A stretch of DNA of 64,000 bases from Saprospiraceae bacterium (GTDB lineage Bacteria; Bacteroidota; Bacteroidia; Chitinophagales; Saprospiraceae), in assembly GCA_029263015.1 (NCBI GenBank), contig JAJCYI010000139.1:62001-126000 (forward strand). Reading direction: 5' to 3'. This document shows, one piece after another, positions 26,092 through 34,554 of the stretch. Position 1 is the stretch's first letter. Every line of letters starts with the position of its first letter. The notes under the pieces were generated by a model. That model was given only the letters and a program-made list of their open reading frames with translations, was not told the origin of the DNA and did no database searches. The position numbers and the translations under genes were made by a program.

Positions 26092-27252
26092 ATGACTAAT
26101 TCATTATTTGTACTTGCGGTATTGTGCCTGATTGTTGTGCTTACTGAATGGCTTGTCCGCCGTACTTTTTTAAAGCATTTCGGAACTGCTTTATTGGTAA
26201 TAATTATTACAGCAATAATTTCAAATATTGGAATTTTGCCTGCGGGGTCATCTGCAATTGATCCTGTACCTGTATATGATGGTATATTTTCTTACCTCGC
26301 ACCGATTTCTATTTTTTGGCTGTTATTGCGGGTCAATTTAAGAGATGTATTAAAGGCGGGCCTGCCATTGGTCGCGTTATTTATTATTGGCTCTTTGGGA
26401 ACGACATTCGGCGTTGTCCTTGGCATGGGTTTAATTAACGGTGAGGAGAACATAGGAGAAAATTACGCGGCAATAGGAGGTATGTTTGCTGGAACTTATA
26501 CAGGAGGAAGTATCAATTTCAATGCAGTAGCGCTGCATTATAATATAGTGAAAGAGGGTCTTTTGTATAGTGGTGCTGTTGCTGTGGATAATATCATAAC
26601 CGCTATTTGGATGGTGGCGACATTGGCCTTTCCACGTCTGCTTTCGCGTTTTTGGACGAAGAAAAAAACACTCGAAAATAAAAACAATGGACCTTTGACC
26701 GGTATTGAAGAAGATACTGAAAACCTTCACCCAATTGATCTGGGAATGGTGTTGGCGATGGGGATCGGGGCACTTTACATTTCCAATATTTTGGCAGAAA
26801 TGACTGCCGTCCCTTCCATCATTATCATTACGGTTATCGCATTGGTTATTGCGCAAGTGCCCGCCGCGAAAAAGATAAAGGGGGCGCAGGTGCTCGGCAT
26901 GTTTTCCGTTTATTTATTCCTGGCGGTGATCGGGGCATTTTGCGACGTGCAAGCATTAGGGCAATTGGGATCACTTGGGGTTGTATTGTTTGTCATGGCC
27001 ACCACCGCAGTTGTGATCCACGGCCTTTTGACATATGGTGCTGCGCGGGTCATGAAAATGGATTTGGAGATGGCATCAGTTGTTTCACAGGCAAATATCG
27101 GTGGCGGTACATCGGCGTTGGCATTGGCCCGAAGCCTCGGACGGCAAGACTTGGTACTGCCAGCTGTGCTGCTGGGCTCACTTGGAAATGCACTTGGAAC
27201 ATTTTTAGGATTTTGGTTGGCAGAACAAGTGTTGCCATGGATGGTGGGATAG
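26092..27252 (+). CDS. DUF819-family integral membrane protein
   Basis: About 386 residues from the ATG at 26092; a TTG at 26074 overlapping the previous stop is an alternative. Around ten hydrophobic segments, for example SLFVLAVLCLIVVLTEWLV, LVALFIIGSLGTTFGVVLGM, VLGMFSVYLFLAVIGAFCDV. The conserved small-residue blocks GGMFAGTYTGGSINFNAVAL and ANIGGGTSALALARSLGRQD are hallmarks of DUF819, thought to be a transporter-like family with an inverted repeat. Substrate unknown. It lies 14 bases after the TlpA-like gene and is probably co-transcribed. Confidence 0.85.
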   Translation: MTNSLFVLAVLCLIVVLTEWLVRRTFLKHFGTALLVIIITAIISNIGILPAGSSAIDPVPVYDGIFSYLAPISIFWLLLRVNLRDVLKAGLPLVALFIIGSLGTTFGVVLGMGLINGEENIGENYAAIGGMFAGTYTGGSINFNAVALHYNIVKEGLLYSGAVAVDNIITAIWMVATLAFPRLLSRFWTKKKTLENKNNGPLTGIEEDTENLHPIDLGMVLAMGIGALYISNILAEMTAVPSIIIITVIALVIAQVPAAKKIKGAQVLGMFSVYLFLAVIGAFCDVQALGQLGSLGVVLFVMATTAVVIHGLLTYGAARVMKMDLEMASVVSQANIGGGTSALALARSLGRQDLVLPAVLLGSLGNALGTFLGFWLAEQVLPWMVG

Positions 27253-27292
27253 GAGGAATTAAAATTAAAATTAAAATAGAAATGAAAATGAA

Positions 27293-27520
27293 ATTCTCTA
27301 CCGTGCACTTTTTTGAATTTTACCAAATGTCGCCGATCGGACCGCCGCTTAGGCGATCCGACCGATCTTTGGAATAGATGGCCGCAGAAATAAACGGTGT
27401 ATCCGTTCTAAATTGTTCGATCGGATCGGCTAGACGCCGGTCCGATCGGGCAGCGCCAAGTAATTTGTCAATTGAGTCTACTTGAATTGATTAAATTTAA
27501 AAAGTGTGCGGTAGAGAGAA
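27293..27520. repeat. About 230-bp intergenic element with inverted ends and two internal hairpins
   Basis: Imperfect inverted ends CTCTACCGTGCACTTTTT (27296-27313) and its partner, the reverse complement of 27499-27516, match at 16 of 18 positions. Inside are two hairpins: 27335-27367 (GATCGGACCGCC-GCTTA-GGCGATCCGACCGATC) and 27418-27450 (CGATCGGATCGGC-TAGAC-GCCGGTCCGATCG). Their mismatches are mostly A/G or C/T, which still pair as G-U in RNA. Outside lie GAAATGAAAATG tracts on both sides (27280-27291, 27518-27532, and complement at 27574-27595). The element fills the 384-bp gap 27253-27636. No protein is encoded. Confidence 0.65.
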
Positions 27521-27613
27521 ATGAAAATGAAAAGACATGGATTTATTGTGAAATCTAAATCTCAACGGCGCCCTTTTCATTTTCATTTCAATTTTCATTA
27601 AGCCGCTCTTATG

Positions 27614-27621
27614 TATTTTTG
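27614..27621 (+). promoter_or_regulatory. Candidate -7 element of the endonuclease I gene
   Basis: TATTTTTG matches TAnnTTTG. It overlaps an in-frame TTG at 27619, ruling that out as the translation start and favouring the ATG at 27637. Confidence 0.5.
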
Positions 27622-27636
27622 CCAAAAATTAACTTG

Positions 27637-28722
27637 ATGAGATATATCCTGCTTTTTTTCCTTTTCCCCTTTTTCGGAACCATCCTTAAAGCCCAGCACC
27701 AAGATGTCTTTCCCGGTGTGACCGGCGACGATTTGTTGGAGAATCTGGTCGATTCATACAAATCTAATATCCCCCTTGGGCAGGCCAGTGCAAGGGATAC
27801 GTTGTTCGGAGTTGTGTACAATGAAAATGACAGCCTGACATGTGTTTATACAGGTTACAAAATATGGCTCGACCCTGCTGAAGATCCTACTGTGGAAGCA
27901 TTTAGCAAAGGAGTCAACACGGAACACACTTATCCAAAAAGCAATGGCGCAGGAGGTTTGGGGGAAGGCGACATGCATCACCTGTATGCTACGCGGGCAG
28001 AGGTGAACGGTGACAGGGGGAACCTGCCCTTTGGCGAAATACCCGATAGCGAAACCCAATCCTGGTATTACCTCGATCAGGAACAGTCATCCATCCCTTC
28101 TTCTAACATTGACCTGTACAGCGAGCGGAGAGGTGGGTTTTTTGAGCCACCCGAAGCACACAAAGGCAATGTGGCCCGGGCCATGATGTACTTTTATACC
28201 ATGTACAAAGAGGAGGCAGATTTGGCCAACCCCATTTTTTTTGAAACCCAGCGGCAAACTTTTTGCCAATGGCATTTCCTCGATCCAGTTGACCCGACAG
28301 AATGGAGTCGTACCTGGAAAATAGCAGAACACCAGAACGGCAAACCCAATCCCTTTGTGCTGGATTGTACTTTGCCAGAGCGATCCTATTGCGAGGATTT
28401 TGGGCAGAACTGTACCCCGAATGCCACATCTCAAATTGATGAAGGAATTCTTTTTTCGTTAAATACCATTACGCCAAACCCCATGCATGAGGGAGCGACT
28501 TTCTGTTATTCATTGGGTAGAACAGGCGATGTGACTTTGGAAATTATTGACTTGAAAGGTGTAAAACTTTGCGCAATAAATATTGGCCAGCAAGCTGCTG
28601 GAGAGCATTCGTTTTATTGGAAAAATAAAAATGAGGTTGCAGTTGGTACAGTGATTTGTAGGCTTGTTTTAAAAATGAAAGACCGAGAATTGGTTGTCTC
28701 CAAAAAAGCAATAATTTATTAA
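27637..28722 (+). CDS. Secreted endonuclease I with T9SS type A sorting domain
   Basis: 361 residues. Signal peptide MRYILLFFLFPFFGTILKAQ. The nuclease domain (PF04231, E. coli EndA/Vibrio Vvn type) shows the catalytic segment NTEHTYPKSNGAGGLGEGDM, then HHLYATRAEVNGDRGNLPFG, with His in EHTYP and the Asn/Glu metal site in the VNGDRGNLPFG and GNVARAMMYFYTMY parts. The C-terminal 80 residues (ITPNPMHEGATFCYSLGRTG, then DVTLEIIDLKGVKL, ending SKKAIIY) form a type A T9SS sorting domain, so the enzyme is exported across the outer membrane and likely degrades extracellular DNA or RNA for nutrients. Confidence 0.9.
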   Translation: MRYILLFFLFPFFGTILKAQHQDVFPGVTGDDLLENLVDSYKSNIPLGQASARDTLFGVVYNENDSLTCVYTGYKIWLDPAEDPTVEAFSKGVNTEHTYPKSNGAGGLGEGDMHHLYATRAEVNGDRGNLPFGEIPDSETQSWYYLDQEQSSIPSSNIDLYSERRGGFFEPPEAHKGNVARAMMYFYTMYKEEADLANPIFFETQRQTFCQWHFLDPVDPTEWSRTWKIAEHQNGKPNPFVLDCTLPERSYCEDFGQNCTPNATSQIDEGILFSLNTITPNPMHEGATFCYSLGRTGDVTLEIIDLKGVKLCAINIGQQAAGEHSFYWKNKNEVAVGTVICRLVLKMKDRELVVSKKAIIY

Positions 28723-28741
28723 AGGGAGGGAAAAATCACGC

Positions 28742-28792
28742 ACCCCTTTCCAAAAGGGTGGGAATTAAATTCCCACCCTTTTGGAAAGGGGT
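28742..28792. terminator. Bidirectional terminator-like palindrome (25-bp arms)
   Basis: Arms 28742-28766 and 28768-28792 are exact reverse complements around a single central base (28767). It lies between the convergent endonuclease I and coiled-coil genes; a T-rich run (28797-28804) follows on the plus strand. Core GGGTGGGAATTAAATTCCCA, then CCC, resembles the core at 4915-4948 region while the outer stem is unrelated. Confidence 0.8.
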
Positions 28793-28801
28793 CAACGTTT
28801 T

Positions 28802-29827
28802 TTATTTCAATTCAAAATTTCCTAAGCCAGATAAGTACCCTTTATTATAGATTTCAACATTGTACTTGCCTTTTTGGAAAGAGGTGTTTGGCTTCCAATT
28901 GAAACACAATTGTGTTTCGTCGTTGGCATAATCATATTCAGCTACTTGGGTAAAAGGTATCTGCTCGCCTGTGTTGTTATTGAAAATCTCACCGCTTCCG
29001 AGTTCCTCGACTGCCAATGTTTCTCCTGTTGGGTTGATGATGCGGATAAAAAATTCCTCATTGTCAGGCTTCACTATGTCGTTTACGATAGTAGTGAAAC
29101 AGACCTTTAGTTGATCGGTTTTTTTAGCTGCTTTCTGGTCGGCGGTCTTGCCATTTTTCCGAACTTTCTGAGGGGTGATGCGCACTCCTTTTACCTGTAC
29201 CACGGAACCAATTTCGACCGATTTGCTCAATCGTTCTTTGTCGTTGACCAGTTGTGCCTTGGCAATGGCAAGTTGTTCATTTTCGCCGAGCTTGGCCTGT
29301 AAAGAATAGTTCAGGCTGTCACGAGCATCTTTGAGCAAGCTGTTTTCTTGTGAAAGGAATTCTTGGTCTGCCCCCAACTGCTCAATATCGGCAATGAACC
29401 CCGCCAATCTTGCCTTCAGGTTCTTGATTTCAGCGCGGGCTGCGTCGTATTGACGTTTGTCGCGGAGCAGTCCTGAAATTTGGTTTTTCTGCGACTGGAT
29501 CTCCATCTTTTGCTGGTCGATCAATGCGTTGATCTGCTCATTGTCGCCTTTTAAGTTATCGAGTTCTGCGATGGCTCCATTGAATTTCTTTTCAAGTTCC
29601 GAGCGCAAGTTTTCTGCTTCCTGCAACTCAGCGACCTTTTGTTCGAGTGCCCGTGTAGCGCTCATGCTGTTATAGGTTAGCCATGCCACGACAACAAGCA
29701 ATAAAAAACCAACCGCCACAATAATGGGCTGCAAGTTGTTTTTTGGTTTTCTGGGCGGAATTTGAGATGTGCTTGGGATGGCCGATTGTTGTGCTCCGCT
29801 TTTTTTTGGATCATTAGTAGGAATCAT
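28802..29827 (-). CDS. Membrane-anchored coiled-coil protein of unknown function
   Basis: 341 residues. A short Pro/Ser-rich cytoplasmic tail, one membrane segment (about 34-52, PIIVAVGFLLLVVVAWLTYN), a long coiled coil (about 57-190, e.g. RALEQKVAELQEAENLRSEL) and a C-terminal beta domain (210-341: TDQLKVCFTTIVNDIVKPDN, then EEFFIRIINPTGETLAVEEL) that resembles an Ig-like fold. This build is frequent in Bacteroidota and is annotated as hypothetical. A role linking the inner membrane to the periplasm is inference. It converges with endonuclease I across the palindrome at 28742-28792. Confidence 0.7.
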   Translation of the reverse strand: MIPTNDPKKSGAQQSAIPSTSQIPPRKPKNNLQPIIVAVGFLLLVVVAWLTYNSMSATRALEQKVAELQEAENLRSELEKKFNGAIAELDNLKGDNEQINALIDQQKMEIQSQKNQISGLLRDKRQYDAARAEIKNLKARLAGFIADIEQLGADQEFLSQENSLLKDARDSLNYSLQAKLGENEQLAIAKAQLVNDKERLSKSVEIGSVVQVKGVRITPQKVRKNGKTADQKAAKKTDQLKVCFTTIVNDIVKPDNEEFFIRIINPTGETLAVEELGSGEIFNNNTGEQIPFTQVAEYDYANDETQLCFNWKPNTSFQKGKYNVEIYNKGYLSGLGNFELK

Positions 29828-30107
29828 AGATGTTTGTTTTAATTCTCCTGAACCGTAAACATTTGGGAATGCTGTTCAGAAGTGCCTGGTTTTTAAGTGA
29901 TTAGCGGTTTCGGTTATGTAAAGGTGGCCGCTAAAAAGAATGTTCGATAAGGAGGGTTAAAGGTAATGGTTTTTTATGAACCCCTTTGTTTAGAGGTTTG
30001 AATAAATGTTTGAAATACAGTGTTTTATAAAACCACCTTCTTCGATACTTGAGGAATAAAATTATTTGAAAAATTAACTTCCTGGATAGCATCGCCGCTT
30101 TATTTCT

Positions 30108-30115
30108 TACTTTTG
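30108..30115 (+). promoter_or_regulatory. Candidate -7 element of the small TPR-like gene
   Basis: TACTTTTG matches TAnnTTTG; the predicted start of transcription (about 30122) supports the ATG at 30143 over an in-frame TTG at 30113. Confidence 0.45.
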
Positions 30116-30142
30116 CCAACCTTTTTTCAAAACAACAATTCT

Positions 30143-30760
30143 ATGTTCACGATAAACATCTACCTGCGTTTTGCCTTGATTGGCTTGTGCCTTATTGGAG
30201 GCACGATCATGGCTTTTTTCCTTGGCTTTTGGTATTCCTTTCCTGTATTGCTTGCTGGCCTTGTTTTATTGGGTGGGTATGTCCTTCTGGGTACTGTACA
30301 ATCCTCCGCTGTTTTTATGCAGGACACCGATTTCATCGGTGCTGAAAAGCGCTTGGATCTCACTCTGAATCCAAAATGGCTTTATGTTTCCAACCGCGCT
30401 TATTACTATATAATGAAAGGAACGATCGCCCAAGGGTTGGGGCGGAACGAAGAAGCAGAAAAATGGCTCAAATATGCACAAACCCTCAAGCTCCCTACGG
30501 ACAACGAAAAGGCTGCCGTGCAATTGCAATTGGCAGGTGCTGCTGCGCAAAAAGACCGCTGGAACCAGGTCAAATTGTACATCAAAGAAATAAAACAACT
30601 GAATGTGACCGAACAGACTCTCAAAGATCAGGTCAAACAATTTGAAAAAGCGATCAAGGACAGCGGACAGTTACGGGCTGCCCGCCGCATGGGCCAAATG
30701 CCAAAGGGTGGCATGCCGATGAAGCCAGGGGGCAAGCGCAGGAGGCCGAAGATGAAGTGA
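30143..30760 (+). CDS. Membrane protein with TPR-like cytoplasmic domain
   Basis: 205 residues. Two N-terminal membrane helices (about 7-26 and 29-50, IYLRFALIGLCLIGGTIMAF, then GFWYSFPVLLAGLVLLGGYV) are followed by about two TPR-like helical hairpins (QDTDFIGAEKRLDLTLNPKW, then YYYIMKGTIAQGLGRNEEAE). The tail is very basic (MPMKPGGKRRRPKMK). No enzyme motif. Small proteins of this build occur across Bacteroidota with unknown role. Confidence 0.65.
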   Translation: MFTINIYLRFALIGLCLIGGTIMAFFLGFWYSFPVLLAGLVLLGGYVLLGTVQSSAVFMQDTDFIGAEKRLDLTLNPKWLYVSNRAYYYIMKGTIAQGLGRNEEAEKWLKYAQTLKLPTDNEKAAVQLQLAGAAAQKDRWNQVKLYIKEIKQLNVTEQTLKDQVKQFEKAIKDSGQLRAARRMGQMPKGGMPMKPGGKRRRPKMK

Positions 30761-30811
30761 GGGTTTTTGAGTGATGAGTGGGGCTTCTAAAGTTCAACCC
30801 CCTAATTCGCA

Positions 30812-32755
30812 TTATTTATATTTCAGGCCGAAGCCAAATTCAAATAGCGGTGCTTCACTATCGTAAGGAACATCTGTCTTTTGATTCCTGACAGCTTCCA
30901 TTGATGAAGGCATCTCAAATGGTAATTTCCCTTTTGGTGCTGCATTGCCAAACAGTACCTCACAAACAGATTTATCACTTGCGCCAAAATCCGCAATCAG
31001 TACTTTAGACTTATCGGCAATTTCGGGAATGACAGCAGGACGGTCTAAATATATATCCACAATGGTCGGAACAGTATTTAGCAAATTCAAGATTTTATCC
31101 TTTACATTTCCTTTGAAATCTAAATCTCCATGATGAAATCCTTTCGCAAATTGATTATTGGTCTCAACCGGATACCAAGGTGTATCTATTCTTATAATTG
31201 CTAAATCGGCTTCTTGTGGCGTTTTTACCAGAGTGGCATAATTTGCGACAATAGAGCTGTCCATATTTTCTACATAGACTTTCAGTTTGTTTTTTTCAAG
31301 AGGAAGCAAGCCGTCTTCATTTTTAAGCAAGGTCATTGCAATTTGCTGGCTGTTTTCACCAAGTTGGCGGGATTTTTCATTTCCAACTATTTCCCCGATT
31401 TTGCTTTCGTCCACAAATGGATTGTCAAAAAGCCCTAATTGAAATTTTTGCCTCAACAACCTTTTTATTGAAATATCAATGCGGTCTTCGGAGACCTTTC
31501 CTTCCTCGACCAGGCGGACAACCAATTCTGGACGATTTTCTCCACCAAATTGGTCACAACCTGCCTCTATTACTTTCATCACTCTTTCAGCTTCACTTAA
31601 ATGCTCTGCCCCCCAGGCTCTTGCTGGCCAAACCACATCGGGTCCCAATGGGAGGTCTGTGATCAAGCCCCAATCTGTGCAGACCACCCCATCGTATTTA
31701 TAGTGCCCGCGCAATAGATCTGTGATTATCTTCTTGTTGTAGGCCATCGCAACTTCTTCTCCTGTTTGACCTGTCGGCACGCCATAATAGGGCATAATTG
31801 CTGCAGTCCCAACCTCAAATGCAGCTTCAAATGGAATCAGGTGATAGTCGAAATTATCGCCAGGATAAACCTGACCTTTCTGAAATTCAAAATGTGGATC
31901 CAGCCCTTCCTTTTGAGGGCCTCCGCCTGGAAAATGTTTGGTCATACAAGCTATGCTTTCCTCAGTGAGTTCACCTCCCTGCATACCTTCGATATATGCT
32001 TTTACCAAGTTAGCGGTGAGTTGTGCATCTTCCCCGAAAGTTCCGCTAATCCTTGACCAGCGAGGCTCTGTAGCAAGGTCTATTTGTGGGTGCAATGCCT
32101 CCCGTATTCCAATGGCCAAATATTCTTGGCGCACTATTTCGGCAAATTCTTTTACTAATTTTTCGTCCCCAATAGCTGCCAGCCCAAGTGTTTCACAAAA
32201 CTGGGAAAACCCTTTGGCCGCTAAGGAAAAAATATTTTTACTGAAATGATGGCGCGGGTCAGAGGCTATGGTAATGGGAATTCCCAATCGGGTCTGCTCG
32301 GCGTACAGTTGCAATTTATTGTACCATTTTGCAAATATTACCGGATCTCCAGGAATGCTCCAAATATTGAAATGAGCCATCTTAAGATTTGAAATATTAT
32401 CAATGGCTGTAGGCATTCTTGCTGCGGGGCCGCTCCCCCCTTCTTTTTTTTCGAGCGAAGCATCTTCATTTACTGCTGCACCATTAATAAACATCATCCC
32501 TGCTTTTTCTTCCAGTGTCATTTGGCTGAGCAAATCTTCAATCCTTGCCTCAATAGGTTGATTGATATCTTCGTAAATGTCCAATTGGCCGTCACTGTTT
32601 AAATCTCGAAAGACTTTCCCGTCAATCTCGGATTTGATTTTAGTTTTTTCTAAAACTATTTGAGAGATTGCCTTTTTTTCAGTACCCACATTTGAATCCT
32701 GACAACTTACCATCAATAATAAAATAAAGAATAATTGGATTTTTATAATTTTCAT
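30812..32755 (-). CDS. Glycoside hydrolase family 3 protein (beta-glucosidase-like lipoprotein)
   Basis: 647 residues. The signal MKIIKIQLFFILLLMVSC ends in a lipobox cysteine (C18), so it is probably a lipoprotein. An EF-hand-like calcium loop follows (DLNSDGQLDIYED, 51-63). The GH3 barrel shows RIEDLLSQMTLEEKAGMMFI, ATEPRWSRISGTFGEDAQLT, the MTKHFPGGG motif and the nucleophile D361 in VVCTDWGLITD. The second domain (about 470-647) holds the usual alpha/beta sandwich, and the protein ends EAPLFEFGFGLKY without a fibronectin-like third domain. Expected to remove glucose or related sugars from the non-reducing end of glycans. It stands alone, not in a SusCD-type locus. Confidence 0.88.
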   Translation of the reverse strand: MKIIKIQLFFILLLMVSCQDSNVGTEKKAISQIVLEKTKIKSEIDGKVFRDLNSDGQLDIYEDINQPIEARIEDLLSQMTLEEKAGMMFINGAAVNEDASLEKKEGGSGPAARMPTAIDNISNLKMAHFNIWSIPGDPVIFAKWYNKLQLYAEQTRLGIPITIASDPRHHFSKNIFSLAAKGFSQFCETLGLAAIGDEKLVKEFAEIVRQEYLAIGIREALHPQIDLATEPRWSRISGTFGEDAQLTANLVKAYIEGMQGGELTEESIACMTKHFPGGGPQKEGLDPHFEFQKGQVYPGDNFDYHLIPFEAAFEVGTAAIMPYYGVPTGQTGEEVAMAYNKKIITDLLRGHYKYDGVVCTDWGLITDLPLGPDVVWPARAWGAEHLSEAERVMKVIEAGCDQFGGENRPELVVRLVEEGKVSEDRIDISIKRLLRQKFQLGLFDNPFVDESKIGEIVGNEKSRQLGENSQQIAMTLLKNEDGLLPLEKNKLKVYVENMDSSIVANYATLVKTPQEADLAIIRIDTPWYPVETNNQFAKGFHHGDLDFKGNVKDKILNLLNTVPTIVDIYLDRPAVIPEIADKSKVLIADFGASDKSVCEVLFGNAAPKGKLPFEMPSSMEAVRNQKTDVPYDSEAPLFEFGFGLKYK

Positions 32756-32831
32756 GTGTTTGAATTATTGATTTAAAAATAAAGGATTTGATTTCCGTAA
32801 AACAACTATTGGTATCGCCATTGCCTTTGTC

Positions 32832-32857
32832 GTTGCAAGTTTGGCGCAGCGTAACTT
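32832..32857 (+). repeat. 26-bp intergenic element, copy 1
   Basis: GTTGCAAGTTTGGCGCAGCG, then TAACTT. It is itself imperfectly palindromic (AAGTT...AACTT). The reverse complement at 52351-52376 matches it at 24 of 26 positions, both differences being transitions. It lies between the GH3 start and the dacB end. Confidence 0.7.
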
Positions 32858-32862
32858 AACCT

Positions 32863-34218
32863 TCAATTCTCCATATACACCTGCCTTAGCACCCGCTCCA
32901 TTTCTTTTTTAATAGTACCTGTTTTGGTCGTGAAATTATTGTGCATAAAGCTGAATATCAGTAGCTTGCCCTGGCTGGTGAGCAGGTAACCACTCAGGCA
33001 GTGGTTGTTGCGCAGGGTGCCTGTTTTTGCAAAAATATAAGGACTGCCCCCATTGCGGTAATATTTTTCAATGGTGCCCGACACACCTCCAGCCGGAAAG
33101 ATATTCAACAGGCGTTGCCTTGGTATTTTCTTGTAAATTTTATCCAAAATGCCAACTAGGCTCCGCGGTGTTATCAAGTTGTACCTTGACAAGCCCGAGC
33201 CATCTACCCATTTTGGTTCGTCAGGCAAATCGGAGAGGAGCGAGTCAATTGAAAAATTGATTACTTGCTCGGTATTCATGTTTCCAAATTTTTGCCCAGA
33301 ACAAAGCAGCATCAATTGTTCGGCAATGAAATTGTCGCTTTCCTGCATCATCAGCCGGTATAGGCTATCGGCTTTGAGGCTGTACAAAATACCTGCATCG
33401 GGTGGCGGCATCATCTTTTCATCCAACAAATGGACGGGGCGGTGCAACGTGTCCGATAATATTTTAATCAAAAATTCAGGCGTGGCACGGAAAGGGGCAT
33501 GCCAGTCGAAATGGCCTCCCCCTGCTGCATAGTTGTTGTAATAAAACTGGTTATCGAATTCTGCCCTCCCTATGTAGTCATCATCTTGTAGGGATGATTC
33601 GTGGAAAAGGTAGTTTTCCAAGAAAGCAGGAGCCACTTTCATGCCCTCGGTGGTATCGTTTTGCACGAAATGAGCCGCATTGCCGTAAACCGGAAAAGGT
33701 GATTTTTCGGGCTGGTAGGAATAAGGATAGTCGCTCCACATCCATCCTTCTCCATAACGGGCGTCATTAAAATTGGCCGGACAGAAAAGCAGTGCTTCCG
33801 GCCTGTTTTTCAAAAAATCAAATACCTTATTGCTTTGGGTCAAATGTGGGTTGAGGAAAGAAGGATCGCCCGTGCCCCAAAAGATCATCAGATCGCCTTG
33901 CTTTTTGTATTGGATGGCAGGGATGGAGTCCCCCAACAAATGCAGACTGGTGAAAAAAGTCAGGATTTTGGTGTTGGAGGCGGGCGTAAAATATTTATCC
34001 GAATTGTACTCGTAAATCATTTTCCCCTCCTCAGGATCGTACAATGCAAATCCTGTAAAACTCTTGCTGAAAATGCTAGAGCGCTCCAAATGCAGGTCAG
34101 ATGCAGCTGTAAATGGAAGGGATGTCATCGTTTGTTGCCGTTGCCTTTTCCTTTTTTGGGCAGTGGCTTCGCTGGGCAACAAAAGCAGGGTTACGATTAA
34201 AATAGCAAGAAACCTCAT
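32863..34218 (-). CDS. dacB: D-alanyl-D-alanine carboxypeptidase/endopeptidase (PBP4, peptidase S13)
   Basis: 451 residues from the ATG at 34218, which begins a signal peptide (MRFLAILIVTLLLLPSEATA, then Q); a longer reading to 34335 would precede it with 39 extra residues. Penicillin-binding motifs are in order: SxxK as TPASNTKIL (S81, K84), SxN as QESDNFIAEQLM, and KTG as FAKTGTLRN. The large insertion between SxxK and SxN is typical of class C PBP4/S13 enzymes, which trim or cut peptidoglycan peptides in the periplasm. Start region preceded by no clear promoter; the gap 34219-34554 (336 bp) shows nothing else I can name. Confidence 0.92.
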   Translation of the reverse strand: MRFLAILIVTLLLLPSEATAQKRKRQRQQTMTSLPFTAASDLHLERSSIFSKSFTGFALYDPEEGKMIYEYNSDKYFTPASNTKILTFFTSLHLLGDSIPAIQYKKQGDLMIFWGTGDPSFLNPHLTQSNKVFDFLKNRPEALLFCPANFNDARYGEGWMWSDYPYSYQPEKSPFPVYGNAAHFVQNDTTEGMKVAPAFLENYLFHESSLQDDDYIGRAEFDNQFYYNNYAAGGGHFDWHAPFRATPEFLIKILSDTLHRPVHLLDEKMMPPPDAGILYSLKADSLYRLMMQESDNFIAEQLMLLCSGQKFGNMNTEQVINFSIDSLLSDLPDEPKWVDGSGLSRYNLITPRSLVGILDKIYKKIPRQRLLNIFPAGGVSGTIEKYYRNGGSPYIFAKTGTLRNNHCLSGYLLTSQGKLLIFSFMHNNFTTKTGTIKKEMERVLRQVYMEN

Positions 34219-34554
34219 GGGTAGTGAATTAGGGACGGTTAAAAAAATCATGGCGGGCAATTGCCACTTCATGATGCTTTTTGCGGAAAGATAGGAAATG
34301 GTTTTTGGTTCTTTGTTTTTAAAACTCCCAACCATTTCTGAGTATGACAGGAATTTATGGGAGTGTCCAAAAATGGACAGGGAATGTTCAACCTCGTACG
34401 AATAGGAGAAATAGAATGAACGTAAATATTGTATAAAAAACTGAAAACCAGTAATTTACACCTATGGCACACCCATTGATAAAACCAAAACGGATAAAAG
34501 ATTGGAAGGAGTGGGGGTGGTTATAACTGCGCCCGCTCTTACTTTTTTAAGAGG

